A stretch of 64,000 bases of DNA from Bugula neritina (taxonomy: Eukaryota; Bryozoa; Gymnolaemata; Cheilostomatida; Bugulidae), in assembly GCA_964035545.1 (NCBI GenBank), contig OZ037769.1, positions 914,501 through 978,500 of the forward strand, in the 5' to 3' direction. The notes beneath the pieces were generated by a model. The model ran no database searches and was not told where the DNA came from. It saw only the letters and a list, made by a program, of their open reading frames with translations. Shown one piece after another: positions 36,987-64,000 of this stretch (position 1 is the first letter of the stretch; the number at the start of each line of letters is the position of its first letter). Both the position numbers and the translations under genes were made by a program.

Positions 36987-38665
36987 TCCTAGACTGATTT
37001 AATCATGCAATTTCAATTCAAATATGGTTTCTAAGAAGTTACATTTACTCTACATGTATCTGGATTGTACAAGACATGCACTGTGTGCTGCAGTTAGTCT
37101 ATAACTAAACTTATCAACTTAATGATCAGAAGGTGTTTACATAATTTAACTTCCTTGTTACGTGCTCAATGTTGTAGTGTGCGTATTTACAAAGCACAAT
37201 TGTTTTCTTAGGGTACCAGTAGTGTTATTTTTCTTATTCATCAGAATTCAAGCCTAATTCTATGCAAGGCTTTACAATGCATATAAAGCTGAGAAAGATG
37301 TTTGGCTTTTAATGGTATACTTATAATCTCGCATTTCTTTTTGACGTAGGAAATCTCTTTCATCAGTGCTGTTTGTTATTGACAGATGCATATACCGTCT
37401 TTAAAGTCACATAACATATCAGTGGATTTATCAATCTCAGAACCAAATGTACCAATACTATATTAAAATATACATAGTGCTAATTGAAAAATATTTAAAG
37501 AATAAAAGACTTGATCCTATACTCATTTGAAGCTGATGATTTGTGTACTGTATCGTTTGAAGTTATGTCAAAATTTCTATACCAGCTTGTTTTAGTTGCT
37601 CAAATTATGCCAATTGATACTTTTCTTATTTTGTATCACCACTACACCAGTAGTTGCAGTATAGTACTTGGAACAGAGACAATGATAAAGTATGTAAAGT
37701 GTTGAGAATAAAGATTACAGTTGAAGGTCTTTAGGTGGGTTTATAAAGCACACAAACAGAAAAAGATAAATTCAGAAAATTACCTGTATTCTGAATTAGA
37801 TAAATATATAGTTATATGTTTTATTTATTTTTATAACATGTACAATCTATTGATAGCCTGTCATCATAAAGTCATAAACATAGTTCTTAAAACTGTCATT
37901 CATTACGGGTGTGCTCTGTTAACCCTCTTTATTTCACAGATAGAATGAGCTAGAGTGTCGCAGTCTGCTTCTCTCACAGCTAATTCCTGGTCATAATCAG
38001 CCAGATAACAGTTCCCAGCGGAGTTGGGAGTGTCAAACACTTGCCCTATACAAACACCATCAGTAGTTATAAGGTAATTGGCTTATAGCCAACAAGCTAA
38101 GCCAACAGCTAAGGCCATTATATTTGTTGCAAGATGCACTAGCAGTCCAATGATGTACTAGACTTCACCATTTTAATGTTACGGTGGCACTAGTAGTATG
38201 GGTCCTACACAGACTAGCTAAATGGATTTAACTATGTCATGGGTTTTTCAAACTGCAATGAAAATTGACAATAATAAATCATTTAACTTCTCTTAAAAGG
38301 CGATTCAAAGTAAAATTTCAACAACGTTCTTCAGTAAATTGTTTGAGGATTATGTTTCAAGCATACTGCTATAAATTCAGTGAATGTGAATGCACTATTA
38401 TTCTGTTACAAGATAAAACTCCCATGCAGTTTCTATCAACACAGCTTCATTTATTATACATGATATAGAGTTTTAAGTTTCCAACACTGAAGAGAACTTC
38501 TGCGCTTCACTTTAGTCAGTTTGCTTATTTAGCACTTTGTTTATTATATATTCAGGATGCTTTAGAGAGAAAGATTTGGTTTTAGCCAGTGTTTGCATGC
38601 TGCATATACTTGTATACTATACTAATTGAAATGATAGAAAGATTGTGCTGTGACAGAAGTAAACT
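36987..38665. other. Boundary between the receptor array and the lectin gene
   Basis: The first about 170 nt is the class B upstream block of G8. From about 37,170 the similarity to other array spacers stops, marking the end of the tandem array. No exon, known repeat or RNA gene is recognised from there to the lectin gene's stop codon. Confidence 0.6.
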
Positions 38666-55215
<16,550 letters not shown>

Positions 55216-56544
55216 CCCTTCAGCTATAACACATTAGGACACATCTGTATTAGACATGCACCAAGTACTCTATGAGGAAGGATTGTGTTTGCAGTTGAAA
55301 TGTGATTTATCAAAAATCAATTCACATAAAACAATATAATCATGTGACTTGCTGAGATATTGTAAACTGGCCATTAAAATTCATCCTGTTTGTGTTGCAC
55401 TGCTGTATAGCTGTTTGGTTGTGTGGGCAAATGCTATTGAATTATTGATGCCAAAAATGGATCAGATTCATTACAAAATATAATGCACTCAATTTAAATT
55501 GAACAAACTTTGAAATATAAACTCAGCATAACACAATAAACCTTCCCTTGATAATTGCATACCAAATTAGGGCATACAATTATAATAATAAAAGTTATGA
55601 CAGCGCAATAGAAAACTCATAACATGAAGTCGGTAACGCATATAGAAAAAACTCTTTTAGTAAAAAACAAATATGTAAAAAGAAAGGAATAAAGGCTGTA
55701 CAAATGTTAAGTTTCATTGAAGCATCATTTTAAATTAGATGAATTATAAGATCAACAGTAGGCCTATGATTTCTTTGAGACTAAACATGGAAGTGCTGGA
55801 AATCCATTATTTGTTGCTATGATAACCAAACTTGCTCTACCTTTTGCAGTTGACACTTCTCCATTTTTGTTGACTTGTTTGTCAGCAATTGACAAACATT
55901 TTGTTAAAATATTGACTTTAGAAATAAGTTAATTAAAGCAAACATAAAGTAGTATAGGTGTGAGCAATAAACTAACAGTAGTGGAGTTTATCAATCATTA
56001 GTGTGTATTCGTGGCTTTCAATTCTAAATTTCTGAATATTTTATTCAGCCACTGCCACTAGTATAATTTAAACTAAAGCAATTGCACATAAAGTTTAATA
56101 CTACCTTGCAAGTTTTATTTATCCAACTTGAGGGCTTATTTAATAATTCAACAATAAGTTCAACAGTACATTTAATAACAAATTGATTAATACATTCAGT
56201 ATCACATATATAACTACATTTAATAATACATTTAAAAAGCAAACATTTACATTCTACAATATAGTAGTTCTCAGTTTTTCATACATGAGCAAATCAAAAT
56301 AAATTCTTTACAGTAAACAGACAATATAGATTATAGATAATACTCAATAGTTTTACTGATCAGTTTATTTTACATCTTTATTATAACTTACAATCAATTC
56401 CAGATATATTTCCAATACAAAAAAAGAACAATGAAATTACATAAAGTGTTGTTTTGTATTTTTGTTTATTTAGTTGTTAGCCAACGAATAGAAATCAGCC
56501 ATAAAGAGTCGTCATATGTTGGAAAGCTACCAACAGGAAGCAGC
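55216..56544. other. Spacer between the UPF0489 gene and the lectin gene
   Basis: No exon is recognisable. It should hold the lectin gene promoter at its left and the 3' UTR of the UPF0489 gene at its right; a minus-strand AATAAA is at 56,465-56,470, about 75 nt after that gene's stop codon. Confidence 0.6.
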
Positions 56545-59500
56545 TTAACCAGTCCGTGACCTTCTATGCATCAGATGAGGGTCAAGGACAAAGTTGAGCT
56601 GCAAGTTTTGATTGGCTGAGAAGCTAATCAAGAGGTTTTTAAGCCCTGTTTCTATTTGAGGTTGAAATTTTCTAGGAACGTACCCATCTCGGTAAGACCT
56701 AGCAATGGTGACTAAAGCTATATCTGGTAAAGCTGATATAGAACCTTCTGTCAGAAGTAAGTCCTTGGTAATGCTGCCTTCACTTGGGACATAGAATACA
56801 GATCCTCCAGAATAGGGTGTGCTGGAGCCTGTACACACGGCCATAGAGTTTAGCTGAGTCTCTACAGATATCTTAGCTGTGTAGGGGGACAACTCCATAC
56901 AGAAACCAACAGCTAACAACGCTTTCAGTTGAGGAATTGACAGTTTTTCTCTCACATAAAATTTAAGTTGGTCCAACTTCTCTTTGATTCTGTTTACTTG
57001 AGAGCATTTTGTCTGACTCATAGCAGTGGTCTGCTCTTGGGTCAAGGTTAGGCAGTTGATGTCCAGTGGAGATGTACACTTAGACTGCAGGACACTTGTT
57101 ATCAAATCAAACAAATGTTTCTCCTCATCTGCTGTTCTGGGACAGAAAAGTGGTTCCAGCATCTCATTTACCTTCTCTGAAAACACATTAGTATATTATG
57201 AATCATACTCTGTGATATTTTACTGCAACAATTGTCTTCTTTTACAGACAAGCTATGCTACAAGGATACAAATTGTAAGCTCAACATGCAAAATGCTGGA
57301 AAGGCTCATCAAACACTACATTATAACTCATACACCTATGGACAAATATCAGTTCGCATATCGTACAAATCGCTCTACACAAGATGCGCTGTTATGTCTA
57401 ACTACAACTGTGACAAGTTTCATTGATAAGAAAGCATCCAATTACGCAAGGTGCCTTTTTCTAGACTTCTCTTCTGCATTCAATACTATATCTATTCCAG
57501 ACCTCATTACGCAACTAACTCATCTTGACTCCAATGTTACTGAGTGGATTTACAGATTTCTTACAAACAGAGTGGATGGCATAACATCAAATCCAATCAT
57601 AACTAACACAGGAACTCCCCAAGGGTGCTGTTTATCTCCACTATTGTTTTCTATCTACACTAATAGGATTACCTCAAGCCAGAGCAACATCACCGTAATT
57701 AAATATGCAGATGACACTTGCATTATTGGCTGCATTGGCAAACAGTCTGATCTAAATATTTACTTTGATGAGATTAAAAGAATTTCTAAGCAATGTGATG
57801 ATTTAAATTTATTATTAAACCCTAGCAAGACCCAAGAAATGATGTTCTCAACCCAACGTGCTAAACCTCATACCCCTACTCTCGTATTGAATGGAACAAA
57901 CATTGTATTGTCTGAAAAAGTAAGATATCTTGGTGTGTTAGTGGATCAGAATTTGAGATTTCATGAACATGTACAATCAGTAGTAACAACAGTATCAAGA
58001 AGAATGTATATTGTGAAGAATTTTGCGTATCTTAGCTCTAAACCTCTAGCAAATATGTTATTCAAAAGTTTCATCATGTCCCGCATCGCCTATTGTCTAC
58101 CTACTATTTTTACTTGTATCTATGCCAGTGATAAAAAGGCTATTCGAAGAATTCTCAAAGATTGCTCAAAACTCGGAATTAAGTATCTAAACATTGATTT
58201 GCACATTCAGAAACTCACTAAAGAACTTGCCATCAAATATATAATAGACAATGACCATTTCATCAATAACTTTCTGAGTCAATGCCCTTCTGGAAGATAT
58301 CGAACCATCAAATATAGAGGGGCATGAGGCAGAGATAGCTTCTTGCGACATTTTGTAAATACTTTGAATGATCTTTTATTTCAAATAATCCAACAGAGTT
58401 TTGATTTTTTCTCTTATTTTTGTTCATTCCTACTTATTATAGCCAGTATTTACACTGAATTTTGCAACGTGCTGTCATGTTTGTGATATGTAATAAATCA
58501 ATCAATCAACAGTTCTTGCTTAAAGTATATTTAGAGAAAGGCAAACTGTGTAGTGGTATGAAGATAGAGTGATGTAATATATTGTGACAATCAATAATTT
58601 CATTCTTATTGTATTTACGCTAACAGGAAACACGCATATCAGCATGCTATTTAAATGTTAACATAATATTGTAATGGATTCTCATCCTCTACTGTTCTGA
58701 AGTAACTGCGTGCGTCAGTATTATAATTACTGTTGCGTATGTTTGGAATGCTGTAATTGTAGCTAAGTTGGGCTAGCTTTCTAATGCCTTATTATTGTGA
58801 TTGTTGTTAAAGCTTTTAGTATAATGTAATTTTCATGAAATACGCATTCCAGAGTTATTTTCTCTTTTTGCTATTTGTGTGGCTTTTATGAATGCCTTCA
58901 ATAGGTTGTTATTATAGCTAAATTCTTGGCCTATTGAATTATTCGTTCTCCTTTGTCTACTTTTCTTTTGTTTCTGTCAAGCTTAACTTTTTTTTGTCTG
59001 TTGGAACATTCTAGATTGTGAATTCTTGTGTATAAAAGCAGGCGAGTTTCCAGTGTAGTTCAGACTACTACTGGAGCTCGCTGGTAGTAGGACCTAAAGC
59101 TGTATTGATACAATAAAAGTTATCTTTCATTTGTACTCAAATACTTGGCTTATTCTTTCTAATGAGCATGTAGGCACTAGTTGCATTCATAACCCACAGT
59201 TTACTACAATATTAAAGTTTTAAAGCCAGCTGAAGCCCTTGCTATGTGACCATACCGCAACAACAAACTTATTTTCTCACAAGTAGGCTGTGTGTTTTTC
59301 TCAACTGCTTCTTTTAAGGAGAAATATGTAACCGTATTCACGCTCAAAAGAAAATCTAATACAAAACTAAATCTGCATCTTGGAACTTAAATACACCAAT
59401 AATGCAGCTCTGTTCTAATAAATAATACGTAGATCTGAGAACTGGTGATTAGCTTCATTTGAACAAGACTTTTCAACTAATACAAGATAGCTACATGTTT

Positions 59501-61724
59501 AATAGTACAGAAGCAATGATGGAATTTGAGTTGTTTTTAAACATAGACAAAGTATTCTGCAGGATGTAAGAGAGACAACTTCGCTTTGAAATGATTCAAA
59601 CTACCCATTAATCTTGTTTTGTGTCTTGTATACATTTTGAATGTATGGCTCACTTTAATTTGTAAATGTCGACTAAAGAAACTAGCAATTAGTGTATATA
59701 TTTTATAAACATATATGTTTAGAAATCTTACCTGCTATATAGATAAGTTCTAAGACTAACCTATATAAGTCCAGTTAATACCAACTTCCAACAAACTATT
59801 TGAAACTTTTTCACATCCAAAATAATCTTCATCGATGTCCAAAATAATTGGTGAACGTTTTTTGTTATATCCAGATAGTTTTGGTTTATTCCCTTCTAAT
59901 ATATTCTTTGAATTTTGTTCCATGTACGTATCTTTTACATAATCAAATCTAATGTTCTAAAATACATTGCAAAACAATGCAAACATTATATAATAAATTT
60001 CATATTATAAACAATCTTATTGCGATTTGAATTTACTAACCTTCACTTTAACAAAGCACTTTGCATCTTTACCCTCGTATGGAACTAGTTCTGGTTTGGC
60101 GTACAGACAAGTTCTACCCAGTGGATCGGTGAATGGTTTACTTCTCACTCCATCAGTGTATGTCTATAACAAACCAGATTAATATTTACATAAACCAAGT
60201 GTTATACAAAATATACTACATATGCTACGTGTTCAGTATTAGTTGTATTTTATAAGACAACTATAAGGCTATCGCTACTGTGACCAATGAGCTAAATAAA
60301 TTGTTGCAAGTGTTACTGGTATATGACTATAGTAAACATGGTTATGCTAAAATATGTTTGTACAAACAAGAATGTCAATTTGTAATTAAAACTGACAGAA
60401 TTCAATTTCAAAAGTAATGACTGTTTTATGCTTTCAGCTGTGGGCTTACAACAAAATATGGTTTAGTTTTCTCAATACCTGTGGATAAATAAAATAAGTT
60501 CTGTTGTACACAAAACATGCTATAGCTAGTTGAGAGAGAGAGAGAGAAATTAGTATAGGCATAAAAATTATTAGTTTAACTGAAAGCTTTTATAGCTTTT
60601 CTCTGAAAGCTTTTATAGCTTTTCTCTGAAAGCTTTTATAGCTTTTCTCTAAAAGCTTTTATAGCTTTTCTCTGAAAGCTTTTATAGCTTTTCTCTGAAA
60701 GCTTTTATAGCTTTTCTCTGAAAGCTTTTATAGTAGCAATGTTATAATGCAGCAATCTACAGATGGTTCCTTCAGACACAATTCTTTTTATCTATTTCTC
60801 ACCTCCTTCATGCAGATACACATGCCAGCTGTCACGTTACTCTGCTCTGCGTAGTTGAACAACCCGAGATCTACCAACCCAGTAGTATGATTTCCAAACA
60901 CATAGCTTGTCTGATTGGTCCAACTAGGCCACACCCACACAAATCTATCTACCAGTCCAGTTCCTACGGCTGCCTGAAATATTACAAGTTTAAATAACTC
61001 ACATCGTGAAAATAGTAGGTGTACAGCAGAGATGCTACTTGGTATAAAATTCTCTAACCATTATGAAAGCATCATTTCTTTGCATCAGCTTAGCCACGTC
61101 AGTTGGTGATTTCGGCCAATGAAATAGCGGAAGACCTTCTTTGTATGCCAATGGAGCAAAGTCACTGTGTCCATCTAAATGTACCTAAATAATTTAGATA
61201 AATATTAGTAAAAATAAATATACGTTATTTTAATGATTTATACATTATAAATATTTAAATTGACTTATTCCCCATACAACCATATTTATTGTATAGTTGA
61301 GTATATTGTTTAATAATATTAATAAACTCAAGGTTTAAATCTGGTAAAAGTTTTCAATACCAATTATGCAATTAAACTATTATACAATTACATAACATAA
61401 AAATAATAAAGCTTTTAATACTTGTTGACTTCAGCACCTAGTTTAGTGCAAAAGCTATTAAAATATGCCAATATCTGTACAATATAAAAATGCTGTTGCT
61501 ATTCGGCCCCATTTCAAAACTGTGTAATCTTTTATAAATACAGTTTTATATTGCAACCTGCTTATGTATTTAAACTGTAAATGGACTCTATACATAAGAA
61601 ATAGTGTCAGTTTAAGCGTCTTTCTGTACTATTTCATAATACTTGAGTCTTATAGATGTCAGTAAGGCAGCGACAGCAGCAGCACCACCACCGCCGCCGC
61701 CGCCGCCGCCACCACCACCAATAT

Positions 61725-61761
<37 letters not shown>

Positions 61762-62610
61762 TCTACACGCATACTTAGCAGCTATAATTAGCACAGTTTG
61801 TGTAAGAACGTGAAAAGCAAAATGTCTTACCAATGTGTAGGAAGGGTGCTTTGATTTGCTTTCATTGCTTGTAGCCTCTTTGCTCCGATTGGCTAATGCG
61901 AACCAATATGGCAGAACTGCAGTAAATATCACAAAACAATACAAATTCAGCACCAGTGACTCTTATGAGTGCTTAATAATTGGAATAGTAGATTTTGCTG
62001 CTTTGCTCAAATTGATGCTTAGAAGAAAGCTACCACTGCACACGACTAACTGTCTCTATAGACATGACAGCTTACATTCATCCTGCAGCCGTTGAATCAA
62101 TGTCTAGCCCCTACCTCCATGATGTTCTTCTACTATCACCACATCCACCTGTCTCTTCTGAGCTTTTACTGCTTGATACACTTGTTTATCAGGAGCTTCT
62201 TGTTCTCTTAGAAGTTCTTGTTGCTGTAGAGGTTCTTGTTTCTTTAGAAGTCCTTTTTTCTTTAGAGGTTCTTGTTTTATTAGAGGTTTGTGTTTATTTC
62301 CGGAGTTACCTTGCTTGTTTTGTTCAACTTGGTAAGGATAATCCTTTTCCTTCTGATTCGTCCCTTTCAGATGCAGTGCTGCCTTCTCCTTAGTTTTTGC
62401 AAAGACGCCGTTGTCTTGCTGAAAATTGTCATGCTGTCGATTGCTGACAGCTAAGTCTGGAGTTTTCCTCTCTTTAATAAACTTTTGCCGTCTGACAACA
62501 TGACTCTTTGTAATGGAGTAAACGGCAAATATGAATATAAAAACAGTGGCTATTAAAAGAATACCTCGGCAGATGTACTTGGCTAGAGGTGTTTTGATAT
62601 ACCAGAACAT
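56545..62610 (-). CDS. UPF0489 (C5orf22-like) protein with N-terminal membrane anchor
   Basis: Seven exons join in frame to about 609 residues: 62115-62610, 61831-61916, 61059-61184, 60803-60973, 60041-60163, 59761-59956, 56545-57176. Motifs of the UPF0489 family appear in order across exons: VEEHHGVLPYW (exon 1/2 junction), VHLDGHSDF (exon 3) and ILDIDEDYFGCE (exon 6). The acidic/His motifs suggest a metal site, but the family's activity is not known to me. Exon 1 adds a single helix (GILLIATVFIFIFAVYSI, residues about 20-37) and a Lys/Gln-rich stalk with KKQEPLQQQELL-type repeats, giving a type II, Golgi-like layout. N-glycosylation sequons in exon 4 (NQT, NHT, NVT) fit a lumenal domain. 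Exon 7 encodes the conserved-looking C-terminal half and ends HRRSRTG-stop. Confidence 0.85.
57225..58510 (+). mobile_element. CR1/L2-like LINE, 5'-truncated
   Basis: The reading frame through to 58,327 encodes a reverse transcriptase from the STCKMLERLIKHYI region, through QFAYRTNRSTQDALL, LFLDFSSAFNTI, GTPQGCCLSPLLF and YADDTCIIG to LLNPSKTQEMMFS and the C-terminal region. It is uninterrupted, so the insertion is fairly young or recently transposed. The 3' end has a short AATC tandem repeat (about 58,492-58,508) instead of poly(A), which fits the CR1/L2 group. It lies antisense in the last intron of the UPF0489 gene. The upstream extension of the open frame (57,026 to about 57,200) is only the antisense of exon 7. 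Confidence 0.82.
58666..59212 (+). mobile_element. Solo LTR in the UPF0489 gene's last intron
   Basis: A 539-bp segment (58,670-59,208) starts TGTAAT and ends TACA, flanked by ATAT on both sides (58,666-58,669 and 59,209-59,212). Inside are a TATA box (GTGTATAAAAGCAG near 59,029) and an AATAAAAG polyadenylation signal near 59,112 in the expected LTR order. No internal region follows. The 4-bp duplication is AT-only and so weak evidence by itself. Confidence 0.6.
60578..60735. repeat. 23-bp minisatellite
   Basis: Seven copies of GAAAGCTTTTATAGCTTTTCTCT with one variant, in the intron between exons 4 and 5 of the UPF0489 gene. Confidence 0.95.
61668..61761. repeat. Compound trinucleotide repeat (CAG, CCA, CCG)
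   Basis: Consecutive GCA, CCA, CCG, CCA and CAG triplets in the intron between exons 2 and 3 of the UPF0489 gene. The minus-strand frame over it reads poly-Ala and poly-Gly, but it lies downstream of the exon 2 donor at 61,830 and is not considered coding. Confidence 0.9.
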
Positions 62611-63332
62611 TCTACAACTATTGCTAAATACAAAGCATTGCTTATACCTATATGCTCCTATATAATATATACTCCTATATATCTACACTCTACAGTGTAT
62701 AGGCAAAACACTCTTGTCAATGATAAAAGGAAAACTACTGATTACAGATATGCAGACTCTCTAATGTAAGCCTTTGATGATTCATTTAAATCTAGAATGT
62801 GTTGATATTACCAGCTGTTGGCTCTCAAAACCAGATAAACACCAGCAAAGCTAGCTGCTTCATATGAACCCAATTACAAACATTAAACTTGAGAAAGTTT
62901 TTCTAGTAAGCCTTGCCGTACTTGTCATATGATTGAATATTTGGAAAATTTGATGAAAATAAAAGAATTCCACAAAATAATTTAATTGACTATACCATAA
63001 TAAAAGTACTAACTATAAACCGTTGCAACTTCAAACCGCTATGACGAGTTGTCTTCCTTGCTAATTTACAAAAGGCGAAATTTGCGCACAGTGATAAGTC
63101 ACATGAACATCACATGACAAAAACTCATAGACTTTGTATTTTTATGTTTCTATACTCCATGGACCTTTTGACAAGTGGATGTTAGTTACTAATAAAATAA
63201 GAATCATTTAACTCAAATTACTAGTAAATGCTTTTTGAAAACTTTCTAGTCTTTAATTTGCTCATCATTTAACTAGTTTCTACTTTTATTGTTAATATAA
63301 AATTAAATATTCAAATTCAATCTCACAATTAT

Positions 63333-63475
63333 ACTAATATTAGTACTAGTACTACTACTACTAGTAGTAGTAGTAATATTAAATTTAATAGTAATAGTAA
63401 TACAGTAATAGTAATACTAATACTAATACTAATACTAATAGTAATACTAATTGAGTAATAGGCCTACTAATAGTA
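63333..63475. repeat. TAG/ACT trinucleotide-type repeat tract
   Basis: The tract starts with a palindrome (ACTACTACTACTAGTAGTAGTAGT) and continues with AATAGTAAT and AATACTAAT units. It is probably prone to slippage. Confidence 0.85.
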
Positions 63476-63546
63476 ATAAATAATAACATTTAAAGTATAA
63501 GTGTATAAGTATAATATTATTATACTTATAAACTATTAAAAATTTG

Positions 63547-63665
63547 AATTATTGCATTACAACCAAATATTATAAATAAAAAATAATAAAATTAAAATTA
63601 ATTATATGATAAGAGCATTGTCACTAAATTTTTTATTTATAATATTTGGTTGTAATGCAATAATT
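63547..63665. repeat. 38-bp inverted repeat
   Basis: The left arm 63,547-63,584 and right arm 63,628-63,665 are exact or near-exact complements (core TTGCATTACAACCAAATATT), with a 43-nt loop. It could be a small foldback MITE or a long hairpin near the start of the plus-strand gene. Confidence 0.7.
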
Positions 63666-63910
63666 TGATTTTTTAATTAAAGCAAGTTAATAACTAATAA
63701 GTAATTAGTATGTTAATATTATGAAGATGAATATTGTTTTAGCCTTAGGGAAAGTCAAAGCCTTGATATTTGATCCTACCTTATAATTTATAAGCCTGGT
63801 TTTAAACTCTGCATTGGTACATAAAGACCCTAGACTATTATAACTGAATGGAAAAACTTGTGAATTGATTCATGTTGCTTTTTATCATTGCAGATCGTTG
63901 CTGAACCATA

Positions 63911-63966
63911 ATGAGTAGAAATTTGTTTGCCTTGGTGATTGCTTATACAGTGACAGCATTGGTATG
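63911..63966 (+). CDS. First coding exon of a secreted or membrane protein, partial
   Basis: An acceptor (ATCATTGCAG, ending at about 63,893) is followed by 17 nt of 5' UTR and a start codon at 63,911. The exon encodes MSRNLFALVIAYTVTALVW, a signal-peptide-like stretch, and ends at a GTAAGT donor (63,967) in phase 2. The remainder is beyond the right edge, so the product is unknown. The call depends on the matched acceptor, start and donor and on the hydrophobic translation. Confidence 0.5.
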
Positions 63967-64000
63967 GTAAGTTGTTCACATGTAGGTGTGTTTTAATATC

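Larger units (their letters stand above)
62611..63910. other. Divergent intergenic region
   Basis: It separates the UPF0489 gene (minus) from the gene starting at 63,911 (plus), and should contain both promoters or 5' UTR exons. It holds trinucleotide-type repeats (about 63,333-63,475: palindromic ACTAGT/TAGTAG and AATACT runs) and a 38-bp inverted repeat. No protein-coding signal is seen. Confidence 0.5.

Noticed and set aside
37511-38468. Short plus-strand open frames between the array and the lectin gene
   Set aside because: They are short, have no recognisable domain, no clear splice partners and AT-driven composition.
57026-57225. N-terminal 60-odd codons of the CR1-like LINE frame
   Set aside because: This part is the antisense of UPF0489 exon 7, which has strong family-consistent coding content on the minus strand.
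61612-61830. Poly-Ala/poly-Gly coding extension of UPF0489 exon 2
   Set aside because: It lies past a good donor (GTAAGACA at 61,830). Using the donor joins exon 2 to exon 3 in frame and gives the conserved VHLDGHSDF motif.

Overview
This is eukaryotic (animal) DNA. It is AT-rich and intron-rich, with canonical GT-AG splice sites, metazoan extracellular modules (sushi/CCP, PAN/apple, C-type lectin), LINE, Penelope-like, LTR and tRNA-derived SINE sequences, and many mini- and microsatellites. It looks like an aquatic invertebrate (a sponge, cnidarian or tunicate would all fit). I cannot place it more precisely from sequence alone. Exons below were joined by hand from splice sites and reading-frame phase, so transcripts are predictions.

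Region 1 (1-36,986, minus strand) is the main feature: a head-to-tail array of eight related receptor genes, here G1 to G8 from left to right; G1 runs off the left edge. The predicted product is a signal peptide, a four-cysteine domain (D1), a second beta-rich CUB-like domain (D2), four sushi/CCP domains, one transmembrane helix and a short tyrosine-rich tail. Each domain is one exon, and the start codon sits alone at the end of exon 1. Two tail classes alternate. The alpha tail (G3, G5, G7) ends in YxxL-x6-YxxI. The beta tail (G4, G6, G8) carries YxxL-x7-YxxL. Both fit the ITAM consensus, so these look like self-contained activating immune-type receptors. The repeating unit is a pair of genes (alpha plus beta) of about 9.7 kb. 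G2 is decayed and has lost the ITAM; G4 has a frameshift in one CCP exon; G3 and G5-G8 read cleanly. A 5'-truncated RTE-like LINE with a 6-bp target duplication lies between G6 and G7, and the paralogous spacer at 16.75 kb preserves the empty site.

Region 2 (38,666-55,215, minus strand) is one long multi-exon gene for a secreted lectin-like protein: signal peptide, PAN/apple domain, a complete C-type lectin domain, a second incomplete one, a WSC-like cysteine module, a third incomplete C-type lectin domain, and a C-terminal beta-rich module. Its introns are full of tandem repeats, including a 48-bp minisatellite that is an expansion of the 3' exon-intron boundary of the first lectin domain. 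They also hold a solo LTR, a Harbinger-like MITE, SINEs, and in intron 1 a Penelope-like element with 468-bp inverted arms.

Region 3 (56,545-62,610, minus strand) is a complete seven-exon UPF0489 (C5orf22-like) gene of about 609 residues with an unusual N-terminal membrane anchor and a Lys/Gln-rich stalk. Its last intron holds a CR1/L2-like LINE and a solo LTR. The right edge (63,911-63,966, plus strand) carries the first coding exon of a divergently transcribed gene with a signal peptide.

The receptor array and the lectin gene are both predicted extracellular recognition proteins encoded side by side on one strand. That the region is an innate or self/non-self recognition locus is an inference.
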